From assembly GCA_946480785.1 (NCBI GenBank), contig CAMLLD010000032.1, positions 1 through 64,000 of the forward strand: a stretch of DNA of 64,000 nucleotides. The letters run 5' to 3'. The first letter of the stretch is position 1. Each line of letters starts with the position of its first letter. The position numbers and the translations under genes are program-made. The stretch comes from an uncultured Blastocatellia bacterium. GTDB lineage: Bacteria > Acidobacteriota > Blastocatellia > Pyrinomonadales > Pyrinomonadaceae. The notes under the pieces were generated by a model that saw only the letters and a list, made by a program, of their open reading frames with translations, did not search any database and was not told where the DNA came from. Below are positions 63,591 to 64,000 of this stretch, piece after piece.

Positions 63591-64000
63591 ATGGAGCCGT
63601 CGACCCAGAAACTCATCCACACTTTTGGCGCGCTAGCTGACTTGGGCCAGGAGATTGCCGGACGCGGCGATTTCACCGAGATGGTCCGTACGTCGATGCA
63701 CTTGTTGCTCGGGACGCTCGCTTTGCGTCGCGGCGCGGTCGCCGAGTGTTTTGACGAGGACAAGTTGCGGTGTGTCGCGCTTTGGGGTGTGGGCGAACAG
63801 ACCTTTACCGAGTTGTCTGTGACTGACGTGGAGAAGCAGGAGTTTCTCACGGGTGAGACCGCCGAGTTTCTGATCAGTAACGACGCGACGACGAGCTCGT
63901 TCATCAACCGCCAACGCCAGTTGCTGGAGCAACAGGAGATCGAGTTGGTCCTGCCGATGATCGTCCGTGACGAAGTGACGGGACTCGTTTTGCTTGGTCG
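63591..64000 (+). CDS. GAF-like sensory protein, cut by window end
   Basis: ATG 63591 begins an open frame that runs to the window edge (136 codons). The start, LGQEIAGRGDFTEMVRTSMHLLLG (in parts: LGQEIAGRGDF), and the strands that follow resemble a GAF domain. A PP2C-type phosphatase domain would complete a partner-switching set with the STAS protein, but the rest is not in the window. It starts 7 nt after the STAS gene stop. Confidence 0.65.
   Translation, partial: MEPSTQKLIHTFGALADLGQEIAGRGDFTEMVRTSMHLLLGTLALRRGAVAECFDEDKLRCVALWGVGEQTFTELSVTDVEKQEFLTGETAEFLISNDATTSSFINRQRQLLEQQEIELVLPMIVRDEVTGLVLLG

Overview
The window is GC-rich bacterial chromosome. Gene content suggests Acidobacteriota, most likely near Blastocatellia: a b6-type split cytochrome b in an operon with a multihaem cytochrome c, an aa3 oxidase operon with two subunit III genes, a secreted protease ending in DUF4214-like modules, and the msbA-like/yicC/gmk/rpoZ cluster. 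This is inference from gene content; there is no rRNA or other marker in the window. I saw no tRNA, rRNA or CRISPR array.

Layout. 1-300: a probable transposon end followed by a good sigma70-type promoter. 300-16267: a respiratory super-operon on the + strand (Rieske protein, cytochrome b, subunit IV-like protein, eight-haem cytochrome c, amicyanin-like lipoprotein, haem A synthesis ctaA/ctaB, cytochrome oxidase subunits II, I, III, III and IV, small unknown membrane and zinc-ribbon proteins, a DUF420 assembly factor, and a HEAT/lipoyl-like membrane protein). Together these would carry electrons from quinol to oxygen. 16331-23341: secreted metalloprotease, ferredoxin, stress-type glycine-zipper protein, M14 peptidase, and two 50-residue membrane proteins. 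23730-30038: an FtsH-like protease, then on the - strand pdhA-pdhB-pdhC-EamA. 30183-33389: a more AT-rich cassette with a secreted cysteine peptide, a membrane-anchored thioredoxin-fold protein and two unrecognised secreted proteins, served by a near-consensus promoter. 33455-39843 (-): HD-GYP/GGDEF regulator, YyaL-type thioredoxin-domain protein and a large exported protein. 39910-45209: ETF-quinone oxidoreductase (+), facing the - operon msbA-like/yicC/gmk/rpoZ. 45462-52370: response regulator, small membrane protein, OmpA-family protein, histidine kinase, exported protein and a sigma54-type response regulator with its own candidate sigma54 promoter. 52460-59095: O-methyltransferase and a full dipeptide/oligopeptide ABC importer. 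59224-64000: a signalling cluster (PocR-GAF-GGDEF, degenerate ATPase fused to an RsbW-like kinase domain, STAS protein, and a GAF-like protein cut by the window end).

Three kinds of structure are not explained by the genes alone: a family of dispersed repeats built on the core CCACAGATTACACAGAT, found in gene gaps and even forming gene ends (35.5, 39.9, 43.4, 46.4, 50.1 and 50.8 kb); long perfect or near-perfect palindromes after genes (6.6, 7.6 and 23.1 kb); and small translationally coupled genes below 60 codons (21.2, 23.2 and 46.2 kb). The best candidates for undescribed systems are the 30.2-33.4 kb cassette and the 59.2-64 kb signalling cluster.
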